From Acinetobacter sp. ANC 3781 (lineage in GTDB: Bacteria; Pseudomonadota; Gammaproteobacteria; Pseudomonadales; Moraxellaceae): DNA of 64,000 nt. Of the stretch, positions 29,249-38,912 are shown in pieces; the stretch's first letter is position 1, and the number at the start of each line of letters is the position of its first letter. The translations under genes and the position numbers were made by a program. The stretch spans positions 62,001 to 126,000 of the forward strand of contig NZ_SJOH01000007.1 in the NCBI RefSeq assembly GCF_004331285.1, given 5' to 3'. Below the pieces are notes generated by a model. It made no database searches. It worked only from the letters and a program-made list of their open reading frames with translations, and had not been told where the DNA came from.

Positions 29249-29322
29249 ATGAGCTGCGGTTGCCCTTCATTTTATCCAAGGCAACCCCTCGCTCACGCCT
29301 TAGCCAATCAAGGCCAGCTCAT
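29249..29322 (-). ncRNA. Three-way-junction RNA, C4 antisense RNA-like
   Basis: A 74-base element in the 530-bp gap folds into a closed three-way junction. The outer stem is 29249-29256 with 29315-29322 (8 bp, perfect), the second stem 29258-29264 with 29280-29286 (7 bp, perfect), and the third 29297-29301 with 29310-29314 (5 bp, perfect). The third stem abuts the outer one. Size and shape resemble the phage P1/P7 C4 antisense RNA family, copies of which occur in bacterial genomes, and the GTGAGCGAGGGG joining strand looks familiar from it. On the minus strand a good sigma-70 promoter lies just upstream. The family assignment needs a covariance search. Confidence 0.6.
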
Positions 29323-29338
29323 GCAATGATGTGACCCG

Positions 29339-29367
29339 ATAATAAAAAACAAGAAATTACTTCTCAA
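29339..29367 (-). promoter_or_regulatory. Sigma-70 promoter of the structured RNA
   Basis: TTGAGA (29367-29362), 17-base spacer, TATTAT (29344-29339) on the minus strand. Transcription would start near 29332, about ten bases before the outer stem. No protein gene follows closely, so the RNA itself is the likely product. Confidence 0.7.
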
Positions 29368-29403
29368 AATCAAGACACACGAGATATCTAATACACATCA
29401 GTT

Positions 29404-30429
29404 TTATGATGTAAATGACTCGCATAAATCCAGCAAGCGATTGGCATAACCCCACTCGTTATCATACCAGGCAAATACTTTTGCTTGATGTCCAACCACC
29501 ATGGTTTGGCTTAAATCCACAATTAAAGAATAGGGTGAATGATTAAAATCAGATGACACCAAAGCTTCATCTGTCACATCCATAATTTCCGCATAGCCAT
29601 GCCGTGCCGACTTGAGCAGGACTTCATTAATTTTATGCACGGTAACATGTGATTGAGCAACAAAAGTTAAATCAATGGCAGCGACATTAATGGTCGGTAC
29701 ACGAATGGAATAACCATCAATCCGGTCTTCCATTTTTGGCATAACACGTTTTAATGCAGCCAATGCTGAAGATGTGGTGGGAATAATATTTTGCCCCGAA
29801 GCTCGTGCACGACGTAAATCACGATGTGCATGATCCAGTACCGACTGATCAGCTGTGACCGCATGAATTTCTGTCATAAGGGCGGTATCAATGCCAAAAG
29901 CATCATCAATGATTTTAACCAGTGGCACCAAAGCTTGCGTGGTACACGATACGCTGGAAATAATTTGATCTGTTGCTTTAACTTCATGATGATTTACACC
30001 ATACACAATAGCCGCATCCACACTGTCAAAAGGCGCAGCCCCAATAATGACCCGTTTCGCCCCTGCGGTAACATGTCTGGTTGCCGCTTCACGTGAACGG
30101 AACAAGCCCGTACATTCAAGCACCACATCAATATTTAAATCATTCCACGGCAAAAGTTCAGGCTGTTCCTGACAAAATACCTGTACTTTTAATTGCGCCA
30201 AACCGGCTGAAATATGCAAAAAAATCTGTTCATTTTCCAGCAAGACTTCGACTTTGCCTTTAAAGCGTCCGTGGGTAGTATCGTACTTAAACAAATGAAC
30301 TAAAGTCTCTACATCTGCAACATCATTAATCGCAACAATATCAAAATGAAAATCCTTGGGATTTTCAAACCAAGCACGTAATACATTGCGACCAATTCGC
30401 CCGAAACCATTAATGGCTACTCGTTGCAT
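29404..30429 (-). CDS. Erythrose-4-P / glyceraldehyde-3-P dehydrogenase family
   Basis: A 341-residue NAD-dependent phospho-aldehyde dehydrogenase. VAINGFGRIGRNVLRAW is the Rossmann start, SCTT carries the catalytic cysteine and EIHAVTADQ the catalytic histidine. The regions HRDLRRARASGQNIIP, VPTINVAAIDL and SSDFNHSPYSLIVD are nearer to Epd, which makes 4-phosphoerythronate for pyridoxal phosphate, than to GapA. SVSCTTQAL replaces the usual SNASCTTN. Its use in glycolysis or vitamin B6 synthesis cannot be settled here. Confidence 0.88.
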   Translation of the reverse strand: MQRVAINGFGRIGRNVLRAWFENPKDFHFDIVAINDVADVETLVHLFKYDTTHGRFKGKVEVLLENEQIFLHISAGLAQLKVQVFCQEQPELLPWNDLNIDVVLECTGLFRSREAATRHVTAGAKRVIIGAAPFDSVDAAIVYGVNHHEVKATDQIISSVSCTTQALVPLVKIIDDAFGIDTALMTEIHAVTADQSVLDHAHRDLRRARASGQNIIPTTSSALAALKRVMPKMEDRIDGYSIRVPTINVAAIDLTFVAQSHVTVHKINEVLLKSARHGYAEIMDVTDEALVSSDFNHSPYSLIVDLSQTMVVGHQAKVFAWYDNEWGYANRLLDLCESFTS

Positions 30430-30725
30430 CAGATATCCTTAATTCTTGAGGAGATGTAAACACAGGGTATGTTAATGGATTTCAACCGAAATCCGATACC
30501 ATTTCTTCACGTGTCTTTATTTAATACAGTACGTCAACCACATTATATTGCACTGATAAAGTGGTTTTATCACAAATCAGCATCAGAAAAAGCAAGCTAA
30601 AAATATTCATTCAAGCATTCGTTAAACTTTAATTGCAGTTTGATGATATAAATTAACACTTGGATTTACCTCAAGATGCCTATATCGCGAATACATAGAA
30701 TTGTCATGAATTCGCCTTAAAGTGA

Positions 30726-30754
30726 TTGGTGCATGCAGCTTTTTCCGTTATAAT
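30726..30754 (+). promoter_or_regulatory. Sigma-70 promoter of alaS
   Basis: TTGGTG, 17-base spacer, perfect TATAAT, about 100 bases before the alaS start. The rest of the 30430-30856 gap, which also serves the divergent dehydrogenase gene, shows no other supported feature. Confidence 0.7.
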
Positions 30755-30856
30755 TTGGCGTTTTAAAATTTTAAGCCCGGTGTACTCAGGCAGTTCATCT
30801 TCTATGAAAATGCTCGGTATACTTCTAGCCAATACGAAATATGGAGTGACTTGGTT

Positions 30857-33550
30857 GTGAGTACTCGTTTTATGACATCAGCTGAAATTCGTGAAGCATT
30901 TTTGCGTTACTTTGAATCGCAAGGGCATACACGTGTCGCGTCGAGTTCACTTGTACCCGCCAACGACCCGACTTTATTGTTTACCAATGCCGGGATGAAC
31001 CAGTTTAAAGACTGCTTCCTGGGCTTGGAAAAACGTGATTATGTTCGCGCGACATCGTCACAAAAGTGTGTACGTGCCGGTGGTAAACACAACGACTTGG
31101 ACAACGTCGGTTATACCGCACGTCACCACACCTTCTTTGAAATGTTGGGTAACTTCTCATTTGGTGATTACTTTAAACGTGATGCCATTAAATTTGCCTG
31201 GGAATTCCTGACGGGCGACGAATGGTTAGCCCTTCCTAAAGATAAACTCTATGCCACTGTTTATCACACCGATGATGAAGCTTTTGACATCTGGAACAAA
31301 GAAATTGGTCTAGATGCCAGCCGCATTATCCGTATTGGTGATAACAAAGGCGAAAAATACGCATCAGATAACTTCTGGGCAATGGGCGACACCGGTCCTT
31401 GTGGTCCATGTTCTGAAATTTTCTTTGACCATGGCGACCATATCTGGGGTGGTTTACCAGGCACACCAGAAGAAGATGGCGACCGTTTCATTGAAATCTG
31501 GAACAACGTATTCATGCAGTTCAACCGTACTGCAGATGGCGTATTGCATGAACTCCCTGCGCCTTCGGTTGATACCGGTATGGGCTTGGAACGTATTTCT
31601 GCAGTTTTACAACACGTAAACTCAAACTACGAAATCGACTTATTCCAACACCTACTCAAATCAGCTGCAGAAATTATTGGCATGGATACCACTGCCATTG
31701 AAGCTGAAGCAGCTGAGAAAAACACGCCGGTTCAATATCCTGCGTCTTTAAAAGTTGTAGCGGATCACGCACGTTCATGTTGCTTCCTGATTGCTGACGG
31801 GGTAAATCCTTCTAACGAAGGCCGTGGCTATGTACTGCGTCGTATTATCCGTCGTGCTGTTCGTCACGGTAACAAATTAGGTGCAACTGGTTCATTCTTC
31901 CATAAAATGTTGCAACCTTTGATTGAAGTGATGGGCGAAGCTTATCCTGAACTTGCCGCGCAACAAGCACGCATCGAAGCACAATTACTGAAAGAAGAAG
32001 AGCAATTTGCGAAAACTTTAGAGCAAGGTTTGAAATTGCTTGAAGGCGAATTGGCTCAACTTAAAGGTAACGTGATTCCGGGTGAAACCGTATTCAAACT
32101 GTATGACACTTATGGATTCCCGACTGACTTGACTGCTGACATTGCACGTGAACGTGATTTAAGCATTGATGAAGCTGGCTTTGAAGTTGAAATGGCTGCG
32201 CAGCGCCAACGTGCACGTGATGCAGGTAAATTCGCAATTGATTACAACTCGATTGTAAATGTCGACAGCGAAACTCAATTCGAAGGCTATGAAGCCACTC
32301 AAGGTCAAGGTCAAATTGTTGCGATCTATAAAGATGGCGAACAGGTTGAAGAAGTGGTTGAAGGCGATGAAGCTTTAATCGTACTCAACCAAACCCCTTT
32401 CTACGCAGAAAGTGGTGGTCAAATCGGTGATACAGGTATCTTTAAAAATGATACCGGTATTTTCGAAGTTCAAGATACCAAGAAATCAGGTGCTGCATTT
32501 GTACACCAAGGTATCGTGACCATGGGCACCTTAAAAGCGACCCAGTCTGTTGAAGCAATTGTAAAAGCAGATATCCGCGCTGCAACCGCACGTAATCACT
32601 CGGCAACTCACCTTTTACATGCTGCGCTTCGTCAAGTGTTGGGTTCACATGTACAACAAAAAGGCTCATTGGTTGCCAGCGACATTTTACGTTTTGACTT
32701 TGCCAACGACCAACCGGTTACGTTCGAACAGCTTCAGCAAGTAGAACGCTTGGTAAATGCAGAAGTGATTGCCAATACTGCAGTATCCACTGAACTTTTA
32801 GACATTGAATCCGCCAAAGAAAAAGGCGCGATGATGTTGTTTGGTGAAAAATACGGTGACGAAGTACGTGTATTGTCCATGGGTTCAATCATTGAGGAGA
32901 AAAACTTCTCGATCGAACTATGTGGTGGTATCCATGTGAAACGTACCGGTGATATCGGCTTGTTCAAAATCACTTCTGAAGGTGGTGTGGCAGCAGGTAT
33001 ACGTCGTATTGAAGCGGTAACAGGTACTAAAGCAGTTGAAATGGTGCAAAAAACTGATCGTGATGTTCAATACATCAACAGTTTATTAAAAGCACAAAAT
33101 CATCAAACGGTAGAAAAAGTTGAAGCTGTAGTAGACACTGCACATCAACTGCAAAAACAAATTGAACAATTGAATCAAAAACTTGCGAACTTCCAAGCAG
33201 CTGAACTTTTAAGCCAAGTTCAAACTATTGCCGGTCGTTCGACATTGATTACCACTGTACAAAACATGGATGCGAAATCACTTCGCAACCTGCATGACGG
33301 TGTGAAATCTAAATTAGACAATGCAGTGATCGTGCTTGCGGGTCTAGAAGGCGACAAAGTTAGCCTTATTGCCTCTGTTGCAAAAGATTTTACTGCCAAC
33401 ATTAAAGCAGGTGACATCATCAAACACTTGGCTACCGAACTCGGTGGTAAAGGCGGTGGTAAACCTGACTTGGCACAAGGTGGCGCGCCACTTAACGAGA
33501 AGTTTGCAACAGTGATGGTAGATTTAACTGCCTGGCTTGAGGCAAAATAA
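30857..33550 (+). CDS. alaS: Alanyl-tRNA synthetase
   Basis: An ~897-residue class II synthetase. The aminoacylation core starts [18 protein letters not shown] and has RVASSSLVP and [18 protein letters not shown]; the editing domain has the zinc site [11 protein letters not shown] with CGGIHV; the C-terminal region includes the oligomerisation [14 protein letters not shown] motif. A GGAG site points to the GTG at 30857, but the ATG at 30872 is a close alternative and gives the more usual N-terminus. The order alaS-lysC-csrA is conserved among relatives. Confidence 0.97.
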   Translation: MSTRFMTSAEIREAFLRYFESQGHTRVASSSLVPANDPTLLFTNAGMNQFKDCFLGLEKRDYVRATSSQKCVRAGGKHNDLDNVGYTARHHTFFEMLGNFSFGDYFKRDAIKFAWEFLTGDEWLALPKDKLYATVYHTDDEAFDIWNKEIGLDASRIIRIGDNKGEKYASDNFWAMGDTGPCGPCSEIFFDHGDHIWGGLPGTPEEDGDRFIEIWNNVFMQFNRTADGVLHELPAPSVDTGMGLERISAVLQHVNSNYEIDLFQHLLKSAAEIIGMDTTAIEAEAAEKNTPVQYPASLKVVADHARSCCFLIADGVNPSNEGRGYVLRRIIRRAVRHGNKLGATGSFFHKMLQPLIEVMGEAYPELAAQQARIEAQLLKEEEQFAKTLEQGLKLLEGELAQLKGNVIPGETVFKLYDTYGFPTDLTADIARERDLSIDEAGFEVEMAAQRQRARDAGKFAIDYNSIVNVDSETQFEGYEATQGQGQIVAIYKDGEQVEEVVEGDEALIVLNQTPFYAESGGQIGDTGIFKNDTGIFEVQDTKKSGAAFVHQGIVTMGTLKATQSVEAIVKADIRAATARNHSATHLLHAALRQVLGSHVQQKGSLVASDILRFDFANDQPVTFEQLQQVERLVNAEVIANTAVSTELLDIESAKEKGAMMLFGEKYGDEVRVLSMGSIIEEKNFSIELCGGIHVKRTGDIGLFKITSEGGVAAGIRRIEAVTGTKAVEMVQKTDRDVQYINSLLKAQNHQTVEKVEAVVDTAHQLQKQIEQLNQKLANFQAAELLSQVQTIAGRSTLITTVQNMDAKSLRNLHDGVKSKLDNAVIVLAGLEGDKVSLIASVAKDFTANIKAGDIIKHLATELGGKGGGKPDLAQGGAPLNEKFATVMVDLTAWLEAK

Positions 33551-33571
33551 GACTTCACTTTTTGTGTAACG

Positions 33572-33595
33572 GACCCTGATAGCTATATCAGGGTC
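33572..33595 (+). other. Hairpin between alaS and lysC
   Basis: GACCCTGATA/TATCAGGGTC perfect 10-bp stem with a 4-base loop. No T run follows, and lysC starts 21 bases later, so this may be a processing or partial read-through signal that sets lysC output rather than a full stop. Confidence 0.55.
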
Positions 33596-33615
33596 ATGGC
33601 TTTTATGGAACAACT

Positions 33616-34896
33616 ATGGCATTAATCGTTCAAAAATATGGCGGTACCTCTATGGGTACTCCGGAGCGCATTTTAAATGTTGCTCGTCGTGTAAAGCGCT
33701 GGCATGACCATGGCCACAAGTTAGTGGTCGTAGTTTCGGCAATGAGTGGCGAAACCAATCGCCTACTTGCTTTAGCGAAGGCCATTACCGAAATTCCTGA
33801 TCCGCGTGAACTTGACCAAATGGTCTCTACAGGTGAACAGGTTACGATTTCCATGTTAGCGATGGCACTTAACTCTATCGGTGTTGAAGCAAAGTCGCTC
33901 ACTGGTCGCCAGGTTGGCATTAAAACTGACAGTGCATTCACTAAAGCGCGTATCGAAGCCATTGATACTGATGTTTTAACTGAAAATCTAGATGCAGGTC
34001 GCGTGCTGGTTGTTGCTGGCTTCCAAGGCTTTGATGAACAAGGCAATACCACCACTTTAGGTCGTGGTGGCTCAGACACTTCCGGTGTTGCACTTGCTGC
34101 TGCACTCAAAGCAGATGAATGTCAAATTTACACAGATGTAGATGGTGTTTATACCACTGACCCTCGTGTTGCACCTAAAGCAAAAAAAGTTGATCGTATT
34201 TCTTTTGAAGAAATGCTTGAAATGGCATCTTTAGGTTCTAAAGTTCTTCAAATTCGTTCAGTTGAATTTGCTGGTAAATACCAAGTGCCTTTACGTGTAT
34301 TATCAAGTTTTGATAATGACAATGATGGCGCATTTGACGAAGACTTTAAACAAAACGTCGGCACTCTTATTACTACTGAATTGGAAGACAACATGGAACA
34401 GCCAATTATCTCTGGTATCGCATTTAACCGTGACGAAGCAAAATTAACGATTCTAGGTGTACCTGATGAACCAGGTATTGCAGCTAAAATCTTATGTCCA
34501 ATTGGTGATGCCAACGTTGAAGTGGATATGATTATCCAAAACGTTGAAGAAGACGGTACAACCGATTTCACATTTACAGTGAACCGTAGTGAATTAACCA
34601 AAGCCAAAACAATTCTTGAAAATACCGCGAAAAAAATTGGTGCACGTGAAGTTGCAACTCGCTCAGATATCGTAAAAGTATCGATTGTGGGTGTTGGTAT
34701 GCGTTCACATGCTGGCGTGGCAAGTAAAATGTTTACTGCTCTAGCTGAGGAAGGCATTAATATTTTGATGATCTCCACCTCAGAAATTAAGATTTCCGTG
34801 ATCATCGAAGAAAACTACTTAGAGCTTGCTGTACGTACCCTTCACACTGCTTTCGGTTTAGACCGTGAACATGGCGAATCAAGCGTACGTACATAA
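33616..34896 (+). CDS. lysC: Aspartate kinase LysC
   Basis: A 426-residue enzyme that phosphorylates aspartate for lysine, threonine and methionine synthesis. The kinase domain has VQKYGGTSMGTPERI at the start and LGRGGSDTSGVALA near the active site; the TDVDGVYTTDPR loop binds ATP. Two ACT domains follow (LTILGVPDEPGIAAKI and VSIVGVGMRSHAGVASKMF), where lysine or threonine feedback acts. This single-function form is typical of Pseudomonas and Acinetobacter. A hairpin at 34952-34990 ends the unit. Confidence 0.97.
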   Translation: MALIVQKYGGTSMGTPERILNVARRVKRWHDHGHKLVVVVSAMSGETNRLLALAKAITEIPDPRELDQMVSTGEQVTISMLAMALNSIGVEAKSLTGRQVGIKTDSAFTKARIEAIDTDVLTENLDAGRVLVVAGFQGFDEQGNTTTLGRGGSDTSGVALAAALKADECQIYTDVDGVYTTDPRVAPKAKKVDRISFEEMLEMASLGSKVLQIRSVEFAGKYQVPLRVLSSFDNDNDGAFDEDFKQNVGTLITTELEDNMEQPIISGIAFNRDEAKLTILGVPDEPGIAAKILCPIGDANVEVDMIIQNVEEDGTTDFTFTVNRSELTKAKTILENTAKKIGAREVATRSDIVKVSIVGVGMRSHAGVASKMFTALAEEGINILMISTSEIKISVIIEENYLELAVRTLHTAFGLDREHGESSVRT

Positions 34897-34954
34897 TATC
34901 GGAAAAGATGTCAAAAATTGTCATTGTTAGACACTTTTTAAAAAAGTAGAAAAA

Positions 34955-34990
34955 AACAGAGCCACTATAGTTTTTCTTATAATGGCTCTG
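34955..34990 (+). terminator. Terminator after lysC
   Basis: ACAGAGCCA...TGGCTCTGT stem with an A/T-rich inner part, about 60 bases after the lysC stop and followed by TATATT. Confidence 0.7.
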
Positions 34991-35145
34991 TTATATTAGC
35001 CCTGTGCTTTTAAGAAAATTTTAACAAAAAGGTATATAGGACGAAGTTTGTCACATTGCTTTGTTAAAATTTTCTTTGATATTTAAGGTTGTGGTTTTTA
35101 CATTTTAGATCAATTGCAGGTTTAGCATTTTGCAAGGAGATAAAC

Positions 35146-35409
35146 ATGCTGATTCTGACTAGACGTGTCGGAGAAACATTAATGATTGGGGACCAGGTCA
35201 GTGTAACTGTACTTGGTGTTAAAGGAAATCAAGTTCGTATTGGCGTAAATGCTCCAAAAGAAGTATCCGTTCATCGTGAAGAAATTTACCAACGAATTCA
35301 ACATGAACGCGCTATGCACGAACATCTTCAACATCTCGATCAAGATTATCAACCTTCTTTTGAAGAAGATAATTTCCCACAGAATACCCAGAATGACTTT
35401 AATCGTTAA
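35146..35409 (+). CDS. csrA: Carbon storage regulator CsrA with extended tail
   Basis: An 87-residue RNA-binding protein. Residues 1-61 are nearly canonical: [32 protein letters not shown] and [11 protein letters not shown], including the RNA-binding Arg residues at both ends of the dimer. A further ~26 residues, rich in His, Gln, Asp and Asn, follow; E. coli CsrA stops at 61. AAGGAG 8 bases before the ATG at 35146 fixes the start. CsrA represses or stabilises target mRNAs in global metabolic and surface control. Confidence 0.96.
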   Translation: MLILTRRVGETLMIGDQVSVTVLGVKGNQVRIGVNAPKEVSVHREEIYQRIQHERAMHEHLQHLDQDYQPSFEEDNFPQNTQNDFNR

Positions 35410-35430
35410 AAATTAAATGTTTTTTCCCTA

Positions 35431-35456
35431 AAGCGGCTTACATAAGCCGCTTTAAA
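35431..35456. terminator. Hairpin between csrA and rnhB
   Basis: AAAGCGGCTTA/TAAGCCGCTTT, an 11-bp stem with a tiny loop, between the convergent csrA and rnhB genes. T tracts are short on both sides. Confidence 0.75.
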
Positions 35457-35475
35457 TTTATCTGGCTATTCGTTT

Positions 35476-36054
35476 TTAGTTTTGTTCAAGCAAAGCCAGG
35501 GCTTTTTTCACTGGCGCATAACTGCGACGATGCTGATCAATAACACCATGTTGCTCAATCGCCTCAAAATGGGCTTTGGTTGGATAACCTTTATGTTTAG
35601 CGAAACCAAAGTGCGGATACTGCTGATCAAGTTCTACCATCTGATGATCACGCGTGACTTTGGCTAAAATGCTGGCAGCTGAAATTTCTGCATGTAAGGC
35701 ATCGCCACCCACTATTGCATCACAGCTCATCATTAATCCTAGTGGAACTTTATTACCATCCACCAGTACATGTTCAGGTTGAATGCTTAAAGCCTCTACA
35801 GCGCGACGCATAGCCAATAATGATGCCTGAAGAATATTAATCTCATCAATTTCTTTATGACTTGCTTCAGCAATAGCCCAAGCCAAGGCTTTCTCCTGTA
35901 TTTCTACAAATAACTTTTCACGTTTTTTTTCAGTGAGTTTTTTTGAATCATTTAAGCCCTCAATAGGATTATTGGGATCTAAAATGACTGCAGCTGCAAC
36001 AACTGAACCTACAAGTGGACCACGTCCTGCTTCATCTGCACCAGCAATTTTCAT
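35476..36054 (-). CDS. rnhB: Ribonuclease HII
   Basis: A 192-residue endonuclease that cuts RNA in RNA-DNA hybrids and starts removal of misinserted ribonucleotides. [12 protein letters not shown] carries the Asp-Glu pair, VDGNKVP the second-strand Asp region, and [15 protein letters not shown] the remaining acidic residue; HKGYPTKAH is the substrate-binding GYP motif. Full-length and intact. It is a single-gene unit. Confidence 0.97.
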   Translation of the reverse strand: MKIAGADEAGRGPLVGSVVAAAVILDPNNPIEGLNDSKKLTEKKREKLFVEIQEKALAWAIAEASHKEIDEINILQASLLAMRRAVEALSIQPEHVLVDGNKVPLGLMMSCDAIVGGDALHAEISAASILAKVTRDHQMVELDQQYPHFGFAKHKGYPTKAHFEAIEQHGVIDQHRRSYAPVKKALALLEQN

Positions 36055-36070
36055 AATTTGTCTGCCTACC

Positions 36071-36101
36071 TAAAAAAAGAGGCTGAACAAGTCAGCCTAT
36101 T
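36071..36101 (-). terminator. Terminator of the small lipoprotein gene
   Basis: AGGCTGA/TCAGCCT stem followed on the minus strand by a T run, 18 bases after the stop at 36119. Confidence 0.8.
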
Positions 36102-36118
36102 TATTACTTTATTAACGA

Positions 36119-36511
36119 TTATTGCACTGCTTCCGCAACACAGGCATTAATTGTTTTAGTCACTGCATTTGAAACAATGGTATTACGTGCCGCCGGGTCA
36201 ATTGCTGCGGTTGCCAAATCTACCGCTGTTACACTTTGCGGTGCTTTTTCACTAACGCAACCACAAATTTCAGATTGAATATTTTGTTTTTGAGTTGCAG
36301 TCATCAATTTAGTGGCCGTTTGCCATGCCGCAATATTATTCAACTCAGTTGTACATTTTGCATTGATGGCAATTTTAAGTGCAGCATTACCCAGTTGCTG
36401 AGTTGCGGATTGCGTACCTGTTGCACCCGCTGTACCTGTCGTTGTGCCAGTTGACATACATGCACTAAGAGCTAAAGTTAAAGGTGCAAGCACAGCAATT
36501 AATTTTTTCAC
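36119..36511 (-). CDS. Small cysteine-containing lipoprotein, paralogue 1
   Basis: A 130-residue protein of unrecognised family. The GTG at 36511 is chosen because AAAGGA precedes it; a longer frame to 36745 is unlikely. The signal KKLIAVLAPLTLALSAC ends in a lipidation cysteine. After a Thr/Gly-rich linker comes a helical domain with AKCTTEL, AAWQTATKLM, QSEICGCVSEKAP, VDLATAA and a terminal INACVAEA. It shares this pattern and four cysteines with the protein at 37371-37730, on the other side of a cytochrome b561 gene. Confidence 0.72.
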   Translation of the reverse strand: MKKLIAVLAPLTLALSACMSTGTTTGTAGATGTQSATQQLGNAALKIAINAKCTTELNNIAAWQTATKLMTATQKQNIQSEICGCVSEKAPQSVTAVDLATAAIDPAARNTIVSNAVTKTINACVAEAVQ

Positions 36512-36734
36512 AGTTAAATCCTTTGTTATAAAATCTGTTGGGCATATTCTGCCGAAACTTTCCCCTAGAAGAAATCTATATTTCAAATGAATTTTCCATG
36601 TGCGGCTTGTCTGTCTAAAAACCATGCAGCTTTCAGCGTTGCAAGAATTATACGCTTCGTTCCATCTTCCCCATTTTTTTAAATATGTTATTTGATTAGG
36701 ATACGCACACTTATAAATTACATGTTGGTATAAC

Positions 36735-37289
36735 ATGACAAACACTTCACCATACTATACGCGTACAGCCCAAATGCTTCATTGGCTGATGGCTATTATT
36801 TTTATTGCCGCATGGTTAATTGGTTTTTATAGCGGAAATTTTTTAAGCTATGATGTGAATGGTAGTTTTAAAGGTCAAGTCATCACCTTACATAAGAACA
36901 TCGCGACAACAATTATATTTCTGGTATTGATTCGTCTGTTTTGGCGCTATACCCACCCTGTTCCACAACTGCCAGACACTATGTCGCCATTCATGAAAAT
37001 TTTGGCACATCTTGGGCATTTGGCTTTATATTTAATGTTGCTTGCGTTACCGATTACCGGCTGTTTGTTTAGCTGGAGTGCCGGACATCCTGCACCTGTT
37101 TTATATTTATTTGAAATTCCGCGTCTTGTTCAAGATAATCCCGAACTTTTAGCCATTGTTAAGCCTGTACATATTTATTTGTCGTGGTTTGCCGGTTTTC
37201 TGGTGATAGGTCATATTGCCGCTGCGTTAAAACATCATTTTATAGATAAAGACAATATTTTACGCAGTATGATGCGACAAGAAAAATAG
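36735..37289 (+). CDS. Cytochrome b561
   Basis: A 184-residue inner-membrane dihaem protein with four membrane helices. The expected haem-ligand histidines appear in QMLHWLMA, TLHKNIATT, and two in the last helix pair (VHIYLSWFAGFLVIGHIAAALKHH). Members oxidise ubiquinol, commonly to reduce superoxide, or pass electrons to periplasmic partners. Two paralogous exported proteins with paired cysteines flank it on the opposite strand. Confidence 0.93.
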   Translation: MTNTSPYYTRTAQMLHWLMAIIFIAAWLIGFYSGNFLSYDVNGSFKGQVITLHKNIATTIIFLVLIRLFWRYTHPVPQLPDTMSPFMKILAHLGHLALYLMLLALPITGCLFSWSAGHPAPVLYLFEIPRLVQDNPELLAIVKPVHIYLSWFAGFLVIGHIAAALKHHFIDKDNILRSMMRQEK

Positions 37290-37320
37290 TAAACCTATTT
37301 CAGGACTAGACACATTCAAT

Positions 37321-37360
37321 AAAAAAAGCCGCATTCTTTTCACAGATGCGGCTTTTTCTT
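37321..37360. terminator. Bidirectional terminator
   Basis: AAAAAGCCGCAT/ATGCGGCTTTTT stem with an 8-10 base loop and T tracts both ways, between cytochrome b561 and the convergent small exported protein gene. Confidence 0.88.
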
Positions 37361-37370
37361 GTGTTCAAGC

Positions 37371-37730
37371 TTATTTCAGGGCTGCTTGAGCACAACCCTT
37401 CACGCTATTTAAAACGGCTTGTTTAATCAGACTATCTTTTGCAGCTTCGCTGACGGATGCCATCGCCAAATCTTTCGCAGACACATCATTCAGCGCATTG
37501 TCACTGACACAACCACAGATTTGTCTTTGCACAGAACTTTGACGCTCCATACTCATAAATAAGGCAGCTGATTGCCAGATTTTTGAATCATTCAATTCAC
37601 TTTTACATGCCTGCTCTACCACTGGCTTTAACATTTTCTGGGTTAAAGTAGAGTTTTTATCCATTGCAAAAACTGCTACAGAACCAATCAACAAAGCAAT
37701 AACAACTATCCAGCAAAGACTCTTTTTCAA
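37371..37730 (-). CDS. Small cysteine-containing exported protein, paralogue 2
   Basis: A 119-residue protein with a cleavable-looking signal peptide (MKKSLCWIVVIALLIGSVAV, cut after VFA). The mature domain repeats the pattern of the 36119-36511 protein: EQACKSELND, KIWQSAALFM, QRQICGCVSDNA, AKDLAMAS and a final VKGCAQAA. The CGC pair plus two outer cysteines are kept. The start is TTG with AGG 8 bases upstream. Function is unknown; position beside cytochrome b561 suggests an envelope redox or folding link, which is inference only. Confidence 0.7.
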   Translation of the reverse strand: MKKSLCWIVVIALLIGSVAVFAMDKNSTLTQKMLKPVVEQACKSELNDSKIWQSAALFMSMERQSSVQRQICGCVSDNALNDVSAKDLAMASVSEAAKDSLIKQAVLNSVKGCAQAALK

Positions 37731-37830
37731 AATATAACCTAACGCTTTACACGCAATATTCTTTACATAATAATTGAGCAGATTAATGAATAAATCTACT
37801 CAATCTTGAAGTACTTTTTAAAAGAAAAGA

Positions 37831-38835
<1,005 letters not shown>

Positions 38836-38868
38836 TTATCCTTATAAAACTTTTTTCAAAAAATAAAA

Positions 38869-38895
38869 AAGGGTGCAAACTTGAGTTTACACCCT
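38869..38895 (-). terminator. Terminator between permease and deaminase genes
   Basis: AGGGTG-C-AAACT / AGTTT-A-CACCCT stem with one mismatch, followed on the minus strand by a long T run. It separates the permease transcript from the deaminase gene, at least partly. Confidence 0.8.
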
Positions 38896-38912
38896 ACTGT
38901 GAATTTGGTGAG

